Shown: one piece after another, positions 24,995 through 33,851 of the stretch
Layout: every line of letters begins with the position of its first letter
Position numbering within the stretch: the first letter of the stretch is position 1
Source of the DNA: Lientehia hominis
Lineage (GTDB): Bacteria > Bacillota > Clostridia > Lachnospirales > Lachnospiraceae
Assembly (NCBI RefSeq): GCF_021044755.1
Contig: NZ_JAJNOR010000004.1
Span: 62,001-126,000 of the forward strand
DNA length: 64,000 nt
Direction: 5' to 3'
Made by a program: the position numbers and the translations under genes
The notes under the pieces: generated by a model
The model's database searches: none
The model's input: only the letters and a program-made list of their open reading frames with translations
Told to the model about the DNA's origin: nothing

Positions 24995-26878
24995 ATGAAT
25001 CAGTGTTTTGGATGCAATACATGTAAAAGCGCGGATAAACCGCTGGAGACGTTTATCAAGGGGCTTCCCATGGAGACCTCCCACCACCGTGTGGATACGC
25101 AGAAAACAAAGTGCGGGTTTGGACTTCAGGGTGTCTGCTGCCGGCTGTGTGCCAACGGCCCCTGCCGTATCACTCCTCAGTCCCCGAGAGGTATCTGCGG
25201 CGCCAATGCCGATACGATCGTGACCAGGAATTTTCTGCGCGCAGTGGCTGCCGGCTCCGGATGTTACATCCATATCGTAGAGAATACGGCACGGAATCTT
25301 TTGAATACGGCAAAGTCGAAGGGAGAGCTGAAAGGGATCCACGCTTTGGACCGGCTCTGCGGGATGTTTGGAATTCAAGAAAAGGACGACTATGCCAGAG
25401 CGGAAATGGTGGCAGAAGCCGTACTGGCGGATCTCTATAAACCAGAATATGTGAAAATGGATCTGGTGGAAAAGGTAGCTTACGCCCCCCGCGTAAAAAG
25501 ATGGAAAGAGCTGGGCATTATGCCAGGCGGCGCCAAATCTGAGGTGTTCAAAGGGGTCGTGAAATGTTCAACCAACCTGAACTCGGACCCTGTGGATATG
25601 CTGGTGGACTGCCTGCGTCTGGGAATCTCCACTGGTGTATACGGCCTGACACTGACGAACCTGCTCAATGATGTGCTGCTGGGAGAGCCGGAGCTTCGCT
25701 TGGCGCCGGTAGGTCTGCGGGTGATCGATCCGGAGTACATAAATATCATGATCACAGGACATCAGCATACGATCTTTGTGGATCTGCAGGAACGTCTGAC
25801 TAAGCCTGATGCGGTGGCAAAGGCCCAGGCGGCGGGGGCTAAGGGTTTTAAGCTGGTGGGATGTACCTGCGTGGGACAGGACCTTCAGCTCAGGGGAAGC
25901 CATTATGAAGAAGTGTTCGACGGACATGCGGGAAACAATTATACCAGTGAGGCCATACTTGCCACGGGAGCCATTGACGCGGTGCTTTCAGAATTTAACT
26001 GCACTCTGCCGGGTATCGAGCCCATTTGTGATGAGTTGAAGATCAAACAGATATGCCTGGACAGCGTGGCGAAAAAGGCAAACGCTGAGATGATGGAGTT
26101 TGACTTTTCCAAAAGAGAAGAACAGAGTGAAGCCATCATCGATAAGATTGTGGCGGCATATAAGGAACGCCGCGGAAGCGTAAAACTGAACCTGCTTCCG
26201 GATCACGGGAATGATAATACGCTTACTGGTGTGAGTGAAGGCTCTCTGAAAAAATTCCTGGGTGACAGCTGGAAGCCCCTTATCGACCTGATCGTATCCG
26301 GTGATATCAAGGGAATCGCCGGAGTGGTGGGCTGTTCCAATCTGACGGCGGGAGGCCATGATGTGCTGACCGTAGAACTTACGAAGAAGCTGATCGCGAA
26401 AGATATCATCGTTTTAACGGCAGGATGTTCTTCAGGCGGCATCGAGAACTGCGGATTGATGACGCCGGATGCGGCGAAATACGCGGGACCTAAGCTCCGT
26501 GCGGTCTGTGAAAAGCTGGGGATTCCGCCGGTGCTGAATTTCGGACCCTGCCTGGCGATCGGCCGTCTGGAGATCGTGGCTACAGAAATAGCGGAAGAGC
26601 TGGGTGTGGATCTGCCGCAGCTTCCGCTGGTCCTTTCCGCCGCCCAGTGGCTGGAAGAGCAGGCTTTGGCTGACGGAGCTTTCGGACTGGCTCTGGGACT
26701 TCCTCTTCACCTGGGGCTTCCTCCCTTTGTGACCGGGAGCAAAACAGCGGTCAAGGTTTTGACGGAAGACATGAAGGAATTGACCGGCGGCCGTGTCATC
26801 ATCAATTCAGATGCCGCAGACAGTGCAGATATCCTGGAGAAGATCATTCTGGAAAAACGTGCTGCTCTGAATATATAG
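24995..26878 (+). CDS. cooS: Anaerobic (Ni-Fe) carbon monoxide dehydrogenase, catalytic subunit
   Basis: 627 residues from ATG 24995 with TAGGAGG upstream. It oxidises CO to CO2, or the reverse, at a Ni-Fe-S C-cluster. The D/B-cluster cysteines are in the CGFGLQGVCCRLCANGPCRI block with a further Cys in GICGAN. All C-cluster ligand positions known from CODH-II have counterparts: H256, C290 (or C292), C336, C447, C478 and C519. A short extra N-terminal CFGCNTC motif adds three cysteines. No acsB or corrinoid genes are near, so it is a monofunctional CODH, not part of a visible Wood-Ljungdahl cluster; no cooC maturation gene is in the window. Confidence 0.96.
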   Translation: MNQCFGCNTCKSADKPLETFIKGLPMETSHHRVDTQKTKCGFGLQGVCCRLCANGPCRITPQSPRGICGANADTIVTRNFLRAVAAGSGCYIHIVENTARNLLNTAKSKGELKGIHALDRLCGMFGIQEKDDYARAEMVAEAVLADLYKPEYVKMDLVEKVAYAPRVKRWKELGIMPGGAKSEVFKGVVKCSTNLNSDPVDMLVDCLRLGISTGVYGLTLTNLLNDVLLGEPELRLAPVGLRVIDPEYINIMITGHQHTIFVDLQERLTKPDAVAKAQAAGAKGFKLVGCTCVGQDLQLRGSHYEEVFDGHAGNNYTSEAILATGAIDAVLSEFNCTLPGIEPICDELKIKQICLDSVAKKANAEMMEFDFSKREEQSEAIIDKIVAAYKERRGSVKLNLLPDHGNDNTLTGVSEGSLKKFLGDSWKPLIDLIVSGDIKGIAGVVGCSNLTAGGHDVLTVELTKKLIAKDIIVLTAGCSSGGIENCGLMTPDAAKYAGPKLRAVCEKLGIPPVLNFGPCLAIGRLEIVATEIAEELGVDLPQLPLVLSAAQWLEEQALADGAFGLALGLPLHLGLPPFVTGSKTAVKVLTEDMKELTGGRVIINSDAADSADILEKIILEKRAALNI

Positions 26879-26890
26879 GAGGATTCTGCT

Positions 26891-27343
26891 ATGAAAAGGA
26901 TCATGATAGATCAGGCGAAATGCGATGGCTGTAAAAGCTGCAGCATAGCCTGTATGCAGGCTCACCGGACGGATGAGGGTACGGTTTATGATCTGGACCT
27001 GACGGACATCCATAATGAGTCCAGGAACCACATCATAGAAATGGAAGACGGCACGTACCGGCCGATCTTCTGCCGGCATTGTGACCAGCCGGAGTGCGTA
27101 ATGTCCTGTATGAGCGGGGCCTTGACCAAGGACCCGGCGACGGGCCATGTCTTATATGACGGGACAAAATGCGGCTCCTGCTTTATGTGTGTGATGAATT
27201 GTCCTTACGGAGTGTTGAAAGCGGATACGGCTACCCGCACAAAGGTCATCAAATGTGATTTTTGTATCGATGCCGGAGGAGAACCGAGCTGTGTGAAAGC
27301 CTGTCCTAAGAACGCTGTTTTTGTAGAGGAGGTGGTCCTGTGA
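26891..27343 (+). CDS. cooF: CooF-like 4Fe-4S ferredoxin subunit
   Basis: 150 residues with sixteen cysteines in four CxxCxxCxxxC-like groups (CDGCKSCSIAC, CRHCDQPECVMSC, CGSCFMCVMNC, CDFC...CVKAC), the DMSO reductase/CooF-type arrangement that holds four 4Fe-4S clusters. It should pass electrons between CO dehydrogenase and the flavoprotein encoded next. GGAGGATT precedes ATG 26891. The stop codon overlaps the GTG start of the oxidoreductase by 4 bp, showing tight coupling. Confidence 0.92.
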   Translation: MKRIMIDQAKCDGCKSCSIACMQAHRTDEGTVYDLDLTDIHNESRNHIIEMEDGTYRPIFCRHCDQPECVMSCMSGALTKDPATGHVLYDGTKCGSCFMCVMNCPYGVLKADTATRTKVIKCDFCIDAGGEPSCVKACPKNAVFVEEVVL

Positions 27344-28563
27344 GGCATGTGATCATCGGAGCAGGCGCGGCAGGCATCACAGCCGCAAAGACCATACGGG
27401 CCTGTGAGCCTGGAGCGGAGATTGTGATGATCTCTGCTGATACCCACGTACATTCCAGATGTATGCTCCACAAATATCTGAGTCATGAAAGGGATGAGCG
27501 CCGCCTGAGCTTTGTGCCGGAAGATTTCTTTGAAGAGCAGAAGATCACCTGGATAAGCGGAAAACGAGCGTCCCATGTCTGGACAAAAACGCATAATGTC
27601 CAGCTGGAGGATGATACGGTGATTTCATATGATAAGCTGCTGATCGCTACCGGCGCGGACAGTTTTATTCCCCCGGTGGGAGATTTCCGGAAAGCGAGAA
27701 ACGTCTTTGGCCTGCGGCATCTGGAGGATGCAAAGCAGATAGACGAGGTGGCAGAAACGGCAGAGAGGGTGCTGATCGTGGGATCGGGCCTGGTGGGACT
27801 GGACGCAGCTTATGCCCTTTTGGAGCGGGGGAAGGATGTGACCGTTGTGGAAATGGCGGACAGAATCCTGCCGATCCAGCTGGACGAAACGGCGGGGAAG
27901 ACTTATCAGAAACTGTTTGAAGAGGCAGGCTGTAAGTTCCTTTTAGGCAGAAAGGCGTCGAATACGGTAATGGATCAGACTGGATCCATCAGAAAGGTGA
28001 TCCTGGATGACGGAAGGGAGATTTCATGCGATTTGGTCATTGTGGCGGCGGGCGTCCGCTCCGCGATTTCCTGTGTGGAATCCGGGGAGATAGCCGCCGA
28101 CCGGTTCATACAGGTGGACGAATATATGAGGACCAACTGTCCTGACGTTTACGCGGCCGGAGATGTGGCCGGGCTGTCGGGAATCTGGCCCAATGCCATG
28201 AAGCAGGGACAGACGGCGGCGTATAATATGTGCGGCAGGAAGGTTCAGTATCTGGACCGGTATGCCATGAAGAATACTATGAATTTCTATGGGGTGACCA
28301 CATTGTCCCTGGGAAAAGGCGCGGCAGAGGAGGGGGATGAGGTCGTGATCTGCGAAGACAGCCGTAGTTACAAAAAGGCGGTCATAAGAGACGGAAAGCT
28401 GGACAGCATCCTGCTCCAGGGAAATATGGATTATTCAGGCGTTTACCAGTACCTGATCAAGAATCAAGTGGACATTTCCGAAAAAAAAGACAGGATTTTT
28501 GCCTTATCCTTCGGAGATTTTTATGGAATCGCTCCGGACGGGCAGTATGATTATCAGATATAG
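27340..28563 (+). CDS. NAD(P)/FAD-dependent oxidoreductase linked to CO dehydrogenase
   Basis: 407 residues from GTG 27340, which overlaps the cooF stop (GTGA) and follows GAGGAGG. The N-terminal FAD motif is IIGAGAAGITAAKTI, the NAD(P)-binding motif in the middle is VLIVGSGLVGLDAAYALLERG, and the second FAD contact is DVYAAGDVA. The fold is that of rubredoxin reductase/NADH oxidase-type pyridine nucleotide-disulfide oxidoreductases. With CooS and CooF it probably couples CO oxidation to NAD(P)+ reduction, or disposes of CO-derived electrons. After the stop there is only a weak A/T hairpin near 28600. Confidence 0.9.
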   Translation: MRHVIIGAGAAGITAAKTIRACEPGAEIVMISADTHVHSRCMLHKYLSHERDERRLSFVPEDFFEEQKITWISGKRASHVWTKTHNVQLEDDTVISYDKLLIATGADSFIPPVGDFRKARNVFGLRHLEDAKQIDEVAETAERVLIVGSGLVGLDAAYALLERGKDVTVVEMADRILPIQLDETAGKTYQKLFEEAGCKFLLGRKASNTVMDQTGSIRKVILDDGREISCDLVIVAAGVRSAISCVESGEIAADRFIQVDEYMRTNCPDVYAAGDVAGLSGIWPNAMKQGQTAAYNMCGRKVQYLDRYAMKNTMNFYGVTTLSLGKGAAEEGDEVVICEDSRSYKKAVIRDGKLDSILLQGNMDYSGVYQYLIKNQVDISEKKDRIFALSFGDFYGIAPDGQYDYQI

Positions 28564-28676
28564 ACAGCGTCTATGTACGAAGGCGCAGCGCATTACTAAG
28601 AAAAAATTCATAATTTTTATATGGAAGTCTTTTACAGACCGTCGTATAATAACTCCGTATACAGGAGGATTATACT

Positions 28677-31124
28677 ATGTGGCGGAAACGTAAGGAAGAG
28701 CTGGAAATAGAAGAGGAAGCAGTATATGACGCAGGGCGTGCTCCATTTACCCGTTATGCGGCGGATTACCGTGTCGGGCTGAGCCGGGACCAGGTCATGG
28801 AGAGAATGGATTATGGGCTGGACAACGTGGCTGTGGATTCTGCTTCCCAGACTACGAAAGAGATCATCTTAAGCAATCTGTTTACTTATTTTAACCTGAT
28901 TTTTACCGTGCTGGCGGTGCTTCTCTGCGTGGTGGGGTCGCTTCGGAATCTCACGTTCCTGCCGGTGATCATCGTAAATACACTGATCGGGATTGTTCAG
29001 GAGATTCGCGCCAAAAAGGTTCTGGAAAAGATGAACATGCTCAATTCCCCGAAAGCCACTGTGATTCGGGACGGAAAAGTATGGACTGTTGATTCGGAAG
29101 AGCTGGTTCTAGACGATATCGTGGTGTTTAAAGCGGGAAACCAGGTCTGTGCCGACGCGGTGGTGGTTGCGGGAGAGGTGCAGGTGAACGAATCGCTTCT
29201 GACCGGTGAGGCAGACGAGATAACGAAACGGCGCGGGGACTCCCTGATATCAGGAAGCTTCATCGTATCCGGACAGTGCCACGCAAGGCTGGAGAAGATC
29301 GGGGCCGATTCCTATATTTCCCGTCTGACTCTGGAGGCGAAGGCTATGCAGAAGGGAGAGCAGTCAGAGATGATGCGCTCCCTGAATAAGCTGGTGAAAT
29401 TTGTCGGGATCGCATTGATTCCCATTGGCATCGTATTGTTCGTTCAGGGTTTTTATTTCAACCATGAGACCTTCCGCGGGAGCATTACCTCCATGGTAGC
29501 GGCGGTCATCGGCATGATTCCGGAAGGGCTGTACCTGCTCACCAGTGTGGCTCTGGCCGTAAGCTCCATGCGTCTGGCGAAGCGCAGAGTCCTTCTGCAC
29601 GATATGAAGAGTATTGAAACACTGGCCCGGGTCAATGTGCTCTGTGTGGATAAGACCGGTACGATTACGGAAAATACTATGAGCGTGAAGAAGCTTTTAC
29701 CGGCGGAAGGATACGATCCTGAAACAATGCCGGAGCTTTCGAGACTGGTAGGAGACTTTGTCAGGGTCATGAGTGACGACAACATCACCATGGAGGCGAT
29801 GAAAGCTTATTTTACAGAGGGGACAGACGCTGCTGCGGTCAGGGTCACTCCATTTTCCTCTTCTGTAAAATACAGCGGAGTTGCTTTTGAGGACGCGTCT
29901 TATGTTCTGGGTGCGCCGGAATTCATCCTGAGAGAGGATTATGAGAAATACCGGGAAGACATTCAAAGTCATGCGTCCAAAGGATACCGGGTGCTGGTGT
30001 TCGCTACTTACGAAGGAAAACCGGACGGAAAGCCGCTGACTGAAAAAGCGGAGCCTTTGGGTTATATCCTGCTTGCGAACCCCATCCGGAAAGAAGCCCC
30101 GGAAACCTTTGCTTATTTTGCGGAGCAGGGAGTGGAGGTCAAGGTGATATCCGGTGACAATCCGCTGACTGTGGCGGAAGCGGCAAAGGAAGCAGGCATT
30201 GTGAACGCGGACAGGTATGTGGACGCCGCTTCACTTAAGACAGATGAAGACGTAGACCGGGCCATGAGAGAATATACGGTATTCGGCCGTGTTACGCCGG
30301 ATCAGAAGCGGCAGTTCGTACAGGCCTTAAAGAGCCAGGGAAAGACCGTCGCCATGACAGGGGACGGCGTCAATGATGTGCTGGCATTAAAGGACGCGGA
30401 CTGCAGTGTGGCCATGGCATCGGGAAGCGACGCGGCTGTGCAGGCGTCTCAGGTGGTGCTTCTGGATTCCGATTTCGCCTGTATGCCGGCCGTTGTGCTG
30501 GAGGGCCGGCGGGTGGTGAATAATATCCAGCGTTCGGCCAGCCTGTTTTTGGTAAAGAATATTTTTTCTTTTCTTCTGTCGATTTTTTCCGTAGCATTTA
30601 TGATCACGTATCCGCTGGAGCCGGCCCAGATTTCTCTGATCAGCATGTTTACGATTGGAGTTCCGGCCTTTTTCCTGGCGCTGCAGCCCAACAAGGATAT
30701 GATAAAAGGACATTTTCTTTCCAACGTATTCCTGAAAGCGCTTCCGGCCGGCCTGACTGATGTGATAGCGGTGGGGGCTTTGGTGTTGTTTGGCCAGACC
30801 TTCGGCGTCCATCCCGATGATATCTCCACCGCTGCTACGATGCTGCTGGCCATCGTTGGGTTCATGATCCTGTTCAAGATCTGCCGGCCCATGAACAAAC
30901 TGCGGGCCGCCGTGTGGTTTGGATCTATCGCCGGTCTGCTGGTCTGCAGCATTTTCCTTCCGGATCTGTTTGCGATCACCGGAATGTCCATGGAATGTAT
31001 CATGCTCTTTGTGGTGTTCTCCATAGCCACGGAACCGGTTCTCCGGTATCTGACCGCGGCTTTGGAAAAGCTTCGGGAATGGGCGGGAAAACTGAAGGTA
31101 AAATGGCAGAGCCGGAGATACTGA
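28677..31124 (+). CDS. P-type cation ATPase, CtpE-like
   Basis: 815 residues. P-type ATPase landmarks occur in order: actuator LTGEAD, the membrane IPEGL in TM4, phosphorylated D325 in DKTGTIT, and the hinge GDGVNDVLALKDAD. About ten transmembrane helices are visible, and no N-terminal heavy-metal domain. The IPEGLYLLTSVALA segment and overall layout resemble the CtpE group, which imports or exports calcium; ion specificity is an inference. AGGAGG precedes ATG 28677, and a TATAAT at 28645-28650 may be its -10 although no good -35 is seen. It converges on the DUF4317 gene with a 4-bp gap. Confidence 0.9.
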   Translation: MWRKRKEELEIEEEAVYDAGRAPFTRYAADYRVGLSRDQVMERMDYGLDNVAVDSASQTTKEIILSNLFTYFNLIFTVLAVLLCVVGSLRNLTFLPVIIVNTLIGIVQEIRAKKVLEKMNMLNSPKATVIRDGKVWTVDSEELVLDDIVVFKAGNQVCADAVVVAGEVQVNESLLTGEADEITKRRGDSLISGSFIVSGQCHARLEKIGADSYISRLTLEAKAMQKGEQSEMMRSLNKLVKFVGIALIPIGIVLFVQGFYFNHETFRGSITSMVAAVIGMIPEGLYLLTSVALAVSSMRLAKRRVLLHDMKSIETLARVNVLCVDKTGTITENTMSVKKLLPAEGYDPETMPELSRLVGDFVRVMSDDNITMEAMKAYFTEGTDAAAVRVTPFSSSVKYSGVAFEDASYVLGAPEFILREDYEKYREDIQSHASKGYRVLVFATYEGKPDGKPLTEKAEPLGYILLANPIRKEAPETFAYFAEQGVEVKVISGDNPLTVAEAAKEAGIVNADRYVDAASLKTDEDVDRAMREYTVFGRVTPDQKRQFVQALKSQGKTVAMTGDGVNDVLALKDADCSVAMASGSDAAVQASQVVLLDSDFACMPAVVLEGRRVVNNIQRSASLFLVKNIFSFLLSIFSVAFMITYPLEPAQISLISMFTIGVPAFFLALQPNKDMIKGHFLSNVFLKALPAGLTDVIAVGALVLFGQTFGVHPDDISTAATMLLAIVGFMILFKICRPMNKLRAAVWFGSIAGLLVCSIFLPDLFAITGMSMECIMLFVVFSIATEPVLRYLTAALEKLREWAGKLKVKWQSRRY

Positions 31125-31128
31125 CAGC

Positions 31129-32283
31129 TCAGAAAGGCTCATTGCCGGCTGGAGCTTTGGCACCTGGCCTGACGCAGATGCCGTTGACCTCCACATGTTC
31201 GTCCATGGGGATGACGAGGCATTGGCGCCCGTCAACGATGCGGGTTTCCACCAGGTCGGCCCGGTCCGGGCTGACCTGAATGATGACATCGGGCGTACGG
31301 ATTTCAAATTTTCTTGTGTTGATGACATTTGATGCCAAGATGGGAGCATGGGAACCGGCCGCTTCTTCATAACGGGAATCAAAGTCATGCAGGCGCTCCG
31401 GAGCCGCACCGCTTTCGGACAGAAGAGCACGTACCTCTGCTTTATCAAGGGTAAGAGGCTCCGGCTCTTCTTTTTTTTCCTCTACCATTTCGCTCAGCTT
31501 CTCATGGATGATCTTAACAGATTCATAATCGCAGTCGTCCCCAAGAGTTTCCTCGATCAGAGAGTTGAAGGTTTCCTTCTGGCTGCTGGCGGGCATGGGA
31601 AGAGTACATCCCAGGACCTCCTCAACCAGCTGCGCCTGAAATTCGTCCGCGTTTTTAGAATAGAAGAGAAGGCTGTGGATATCGGTGCTCCGCTCATTGA
31701 ATGCCGGAAATAAAAAACCGGTATCCGGAAGCTCCACCAGCCAGTCCCGCACCCGGTTCTGGATGGTTCCCTGTTCCGCATTGTAGCAGAGTCCGGGTTT
31801 TGAGAGCTTGACCGGACATATGCTGCAGATCAGGTATTCATAGACCTCGTCGGAGGCGTCGAACATTTCATGGCCGTCGGCAGACTTTCCGGGAATGTCG
31901 TAGGCGCTGTGGATCAGCAGAATCAAAAAACTGCCTGTGTAATCATAGTTTTCGATAACCTTATCATAGAATAAGTCCAGCAGAGCATCATCGCCGAGAC
32001 GGGAGGCCCGCAGCTTCATCAGAAAGTCGTGAGTATCTCCTTCTGATTCTGCCGACAGGGGAAATTCCATGTTGATGAGATTCTTTCCCAGAGTGCCTGA
32101 GAGATTTTTTCGGAAAATTTCAAAATATTTGAACATTTCTTCCTCGGGAAGGGAGAGAAATGCCTCTCTCATCTCAGACTTTTTTTCTTTTTCCCCATCC
32201 ACATAGCAGCCGCATATGCGGGTGATGGCACAGCTGCCGGGGGTGAACTGTTTCTTTATTTCAGAGATATCTTTTTTGTTCAT
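31129..32283 (-). CDS. DUF4317 family protein
   Basis: 384 residues, predicted soluble. The N-terminus (MNKKDISEIKKQFTP, then SCAITRICGCYVDGEKEKK) is the signature of DUF4317, a family common in Clostridia and without known function. The middle has a conserved helical part, and the C-terminus ends in a small beta domain (KFEIRTPDVIIQVSPDRADL). An AAAGGAA ribosome-binding site lies 11 bp before ATG. It stands alone on this strand, divergent from the LUD-domain gene, with a strong promoter of its own. Confidence 0.85.
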   Translation of the reverse strand: MNKKDISEIKKQFTPGSCAITRICGCYVDGEKEKKSEMREAFLSLPEEEMFKYFEIFRKNLSGTLGKNLINMEFPLSAESEGDTHDFLMKLRASRLGDDALLDLFYDKVIENYDYTGSFLILLIHSAYDIPGKSADGHEMFDASDEVYEYLICSICPVKLSKPGLCYNAEQGTIQNRVRDWLVELPDTGFLFPAFNERSTDIHSLLFYSKNADEFQAQLVEEVLGCTLPMPASSQKETFNSLIEETLGDDCDYESVKIIHEKLSEMVEEKKEEPEPLTLDKAEVRALLSESGAAPERLHDFDSRYEEAAGSHAPILASNVINTRKFEIRTPDVIIQVSPDRADLVETRIVDGRQCLVIPMDEHVEVNGICVRPGAKAPAGNEPF

Positions 32284-32329
32284 ATGTGATTATGTTCCTT
32301 TCTTGTGCTCTGGTCTAGGCTACGTATTC

Positions 32330-32358
32330 ATTTTAGTTACCAGGTGTGGTTCTGTCAA
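32330..32358 (-). promoter_or_regulatory. Promoter of the DUF4317 gene
   Basis: Minus-strand TTGACA (32353-32358), 17-bp spacer, TAAAAT (32330-32335). A consensus -35 and five of six -10 matches. Confidence 0.7.
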
Positions 32359-32390
32359 TGGCACAAAGGGAGGAAAAAGGAGAAGACAAT

Positions 32391-33134
32391 ATGTCAGTGG
32401 ATTGGAAAAAATATCTGGTGCCTTTAAGAGAGGTTTCCAGCGATACAGAGAGAATCCGGAAGGAATATTTCCGGAATAAGGCAGAAACAGCAGTTAAAAA
32501 TTTAAAGAAAAATGAATTTGACGCATATTATACTGATAACAGGACCGAAGCCGGGAAACTCCTCCTGAGCCTGGTCCCAGAAGGGGCGACGGTCGGATGC
32601 GGTGATTCACACACCTTGTTTGCATTGGATATAGAGGAGGGCCTCCGGAAAAAGGGATGCACGGTAATCGCCCATGTCTGTGCACGGAACCGCCGCGTTT
32701 TTGAAAGTGAGACTGGGTTTCAGAACAGGGAAGAGGCCAGGGCGGCCATGCGGGAGATTCTTCAAAACTATTTGGTAAGCGACGTTTTTCTTCTGGGGGC
32801 CAACGCCGTTACCATGGATGGGCAGATCGTGAATGTGGACGGGAGAGGGAACCGGATAGCGGGCAGCATCTATGGCCCCGACCGGATCATCGTGATCGCC
32901 GGAGTCAACAAGCTGGTACCGGATGTGGAAGCCGGCAGACAGCGGGTGGGCTTTACAGCGGCGCCTATGAATCATTTGAAATATGGGCGGGACGGACTTC
33001 CCTGTTTGAAAGCCGGGGTCTGTTTGGACTGCCGTCATCCGGAGCGCGCCTGTCACATCACTTCTATTATTCACAGAAAGCCGCAGGATTCAGATTTTCA
33101 TGTGATACTGGTAGGGGAAGAACTGGGATTTTGA
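32391..33134 (+). CDS. LUD-domain protein (LutC/YkgG-like)
   Basis: 247 residues from ATG 32391, with AAAGGAGA just upstream; the frame continues to 32346 without a usable ribosome-binding site. The LUD fold is indicated by VGCGDSHTLFALDIEEGLRKKG, VFLLGANAVTMDGQIVNVDGRGNRIAG and the closing DRIIVIAGVNKLV segment. LUD proteins include LutC of lactate utilisation and many orphan members; a Cys-rich tail (CLDCRHPERAC) may bind metal. No lutA or lutB partners are adjacent, so a lactate role is not supported. It is a single-gene unit before the pilus promoter. Confidence 0.85.
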   Translation: MSVDWKKYLVPLREVSSDTERIRKEYFRNKAETAVKNLKKNEFDAYYTDNRTEAGKLLLSLVPEGATVGCGDSHTLFALDIEEGLRKKGCTVIAHVCARNRRVFESETGFQNREEARAAMREILQNYLVSDVFLLGANAVTMDGQIVNVDGRGNRIAGSIYGPDRIIVIAGVNKLVPDVEAGRQRVGFTAAPMNHLKYGRDGLPCLKAGVCLDCRHPERACHITSIIHRKPQDSDFHVILVGEELGF

Positions 33135-33224
33135 TTGCAGCTGTGTTTTGTTATATAGAATTTTCTAAATGGTTTATTTTGGTATGACAACAAAGGATTT
33201 CCGACAGAATACACGGAATATTTG

Positions 33225-33253
33225 TTGACAAAATTCGCTTAAAACGGTATAGT
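33225..33253 (+). promoter_or_regulatory. Promoter of the type IV pilus operon
   Basis: TTGACA (33225-33230), 17-bp spacer, TATAGT (33248-33253). It predicts a leader of about 95 nt with a short GCC/GGC hairpin near 33304-33315 before the AGGAGGG ribosome-binding site. I do not see a c-di-GMP riboswitch core. No terminator or further strong promoter is apparent until after 55161. Confidence 0.8.
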
Positions 33254-33355
33254 CGTAATAGTAAATAAAACATTTGCTTTTCCGGCGGGGGACAGACAGC
33301 AGCCTGAAAAAAGGCGTATCTGCCGTTGAGATGGGGAAGCATCAGGAGGGAAAAC

Positions 33356-33784
33356 ATGATAAGTAAATTGAGAAGCAAAGCAAAAAGCAAGAAGGGCTTC
33401 ACACTGGTGGAGCTGATTGTAGTAATTGTCATCATCCTGATTTTGGCGGCAGTTATGGTTCCCAGCATGTTGAAATACATCGACCGGGCGAATAAGGCGA
33501 ACTGCAAGGCTGACGCGGCTACCATACTTTCTCAGGTACAGGCGGATTATGCGGCGAGCCAGGCATCGGAGCAGACAGATGTCACTGCTAACTGGACGGA
33601 TGGAAGCTATAAGATAGACGGCGTTCCCGTGAAGACTGGAGATATTGCGGCAGTGGCAAACAAGAATGCTGTATTTGCCGTCACAGATAAAAACGGCTAC
33701 AGCGAGATCACAGCCTTTGCCTATAACAACGGAAAGTATACGGCAGTATGGGATGGGACCAAATGGGAGGTCAAGAAGAATTAA
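33356..33784 (+). CDS. pilA: Type IV major prepilin
   Basis: 142 residues from ATG 33356, which follows AGGAGGG. A basic leader ends in KSKKG with cleavage expected between G14 and F15. The mature protein begins with FTLVELIVVIVI, including the E5 needed for assembly, and a hydrophobic helix to about residue 35. The globular part of about 100 residues is small and ends without cysteine pairs. The short length and first position behind the strong promoter make it the likely major subunit. Confidence 0.92.
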   Translation: MISKLRSKAKSKKGFTLVELIVVIVIILILAAVMVPSMLKYIDRANKANCKADAATILSQVQADYAASQASEQTDVTANWTDGSYKIDGVPVKTGDIAAVANKNAVFAVTDKNGYSEITAFAYNNGKYTAVWDGTKWEVKKN

Positions 33785-33851
33785 GTTTGACCGGTCAAGA
33801 AATAAAAATGAATTAAAGGGATTAGTGTAAACGAGAGGGGGTTATATCAGG

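Noticed and set aside
28600..28617. A/T hairpin as terminator of the CO dehydrogenase operon
   Set aside because: Only seven A/T pairs with a 3-nt loop; too weak to call.
33254..33355. c-di-GMP riboswitch in the pilus leader, as in some clostridial pilus operons
   Set aside because: The leader is only about 95 nt and lacks the conserved GEMM core; only a short hairpin is seen.
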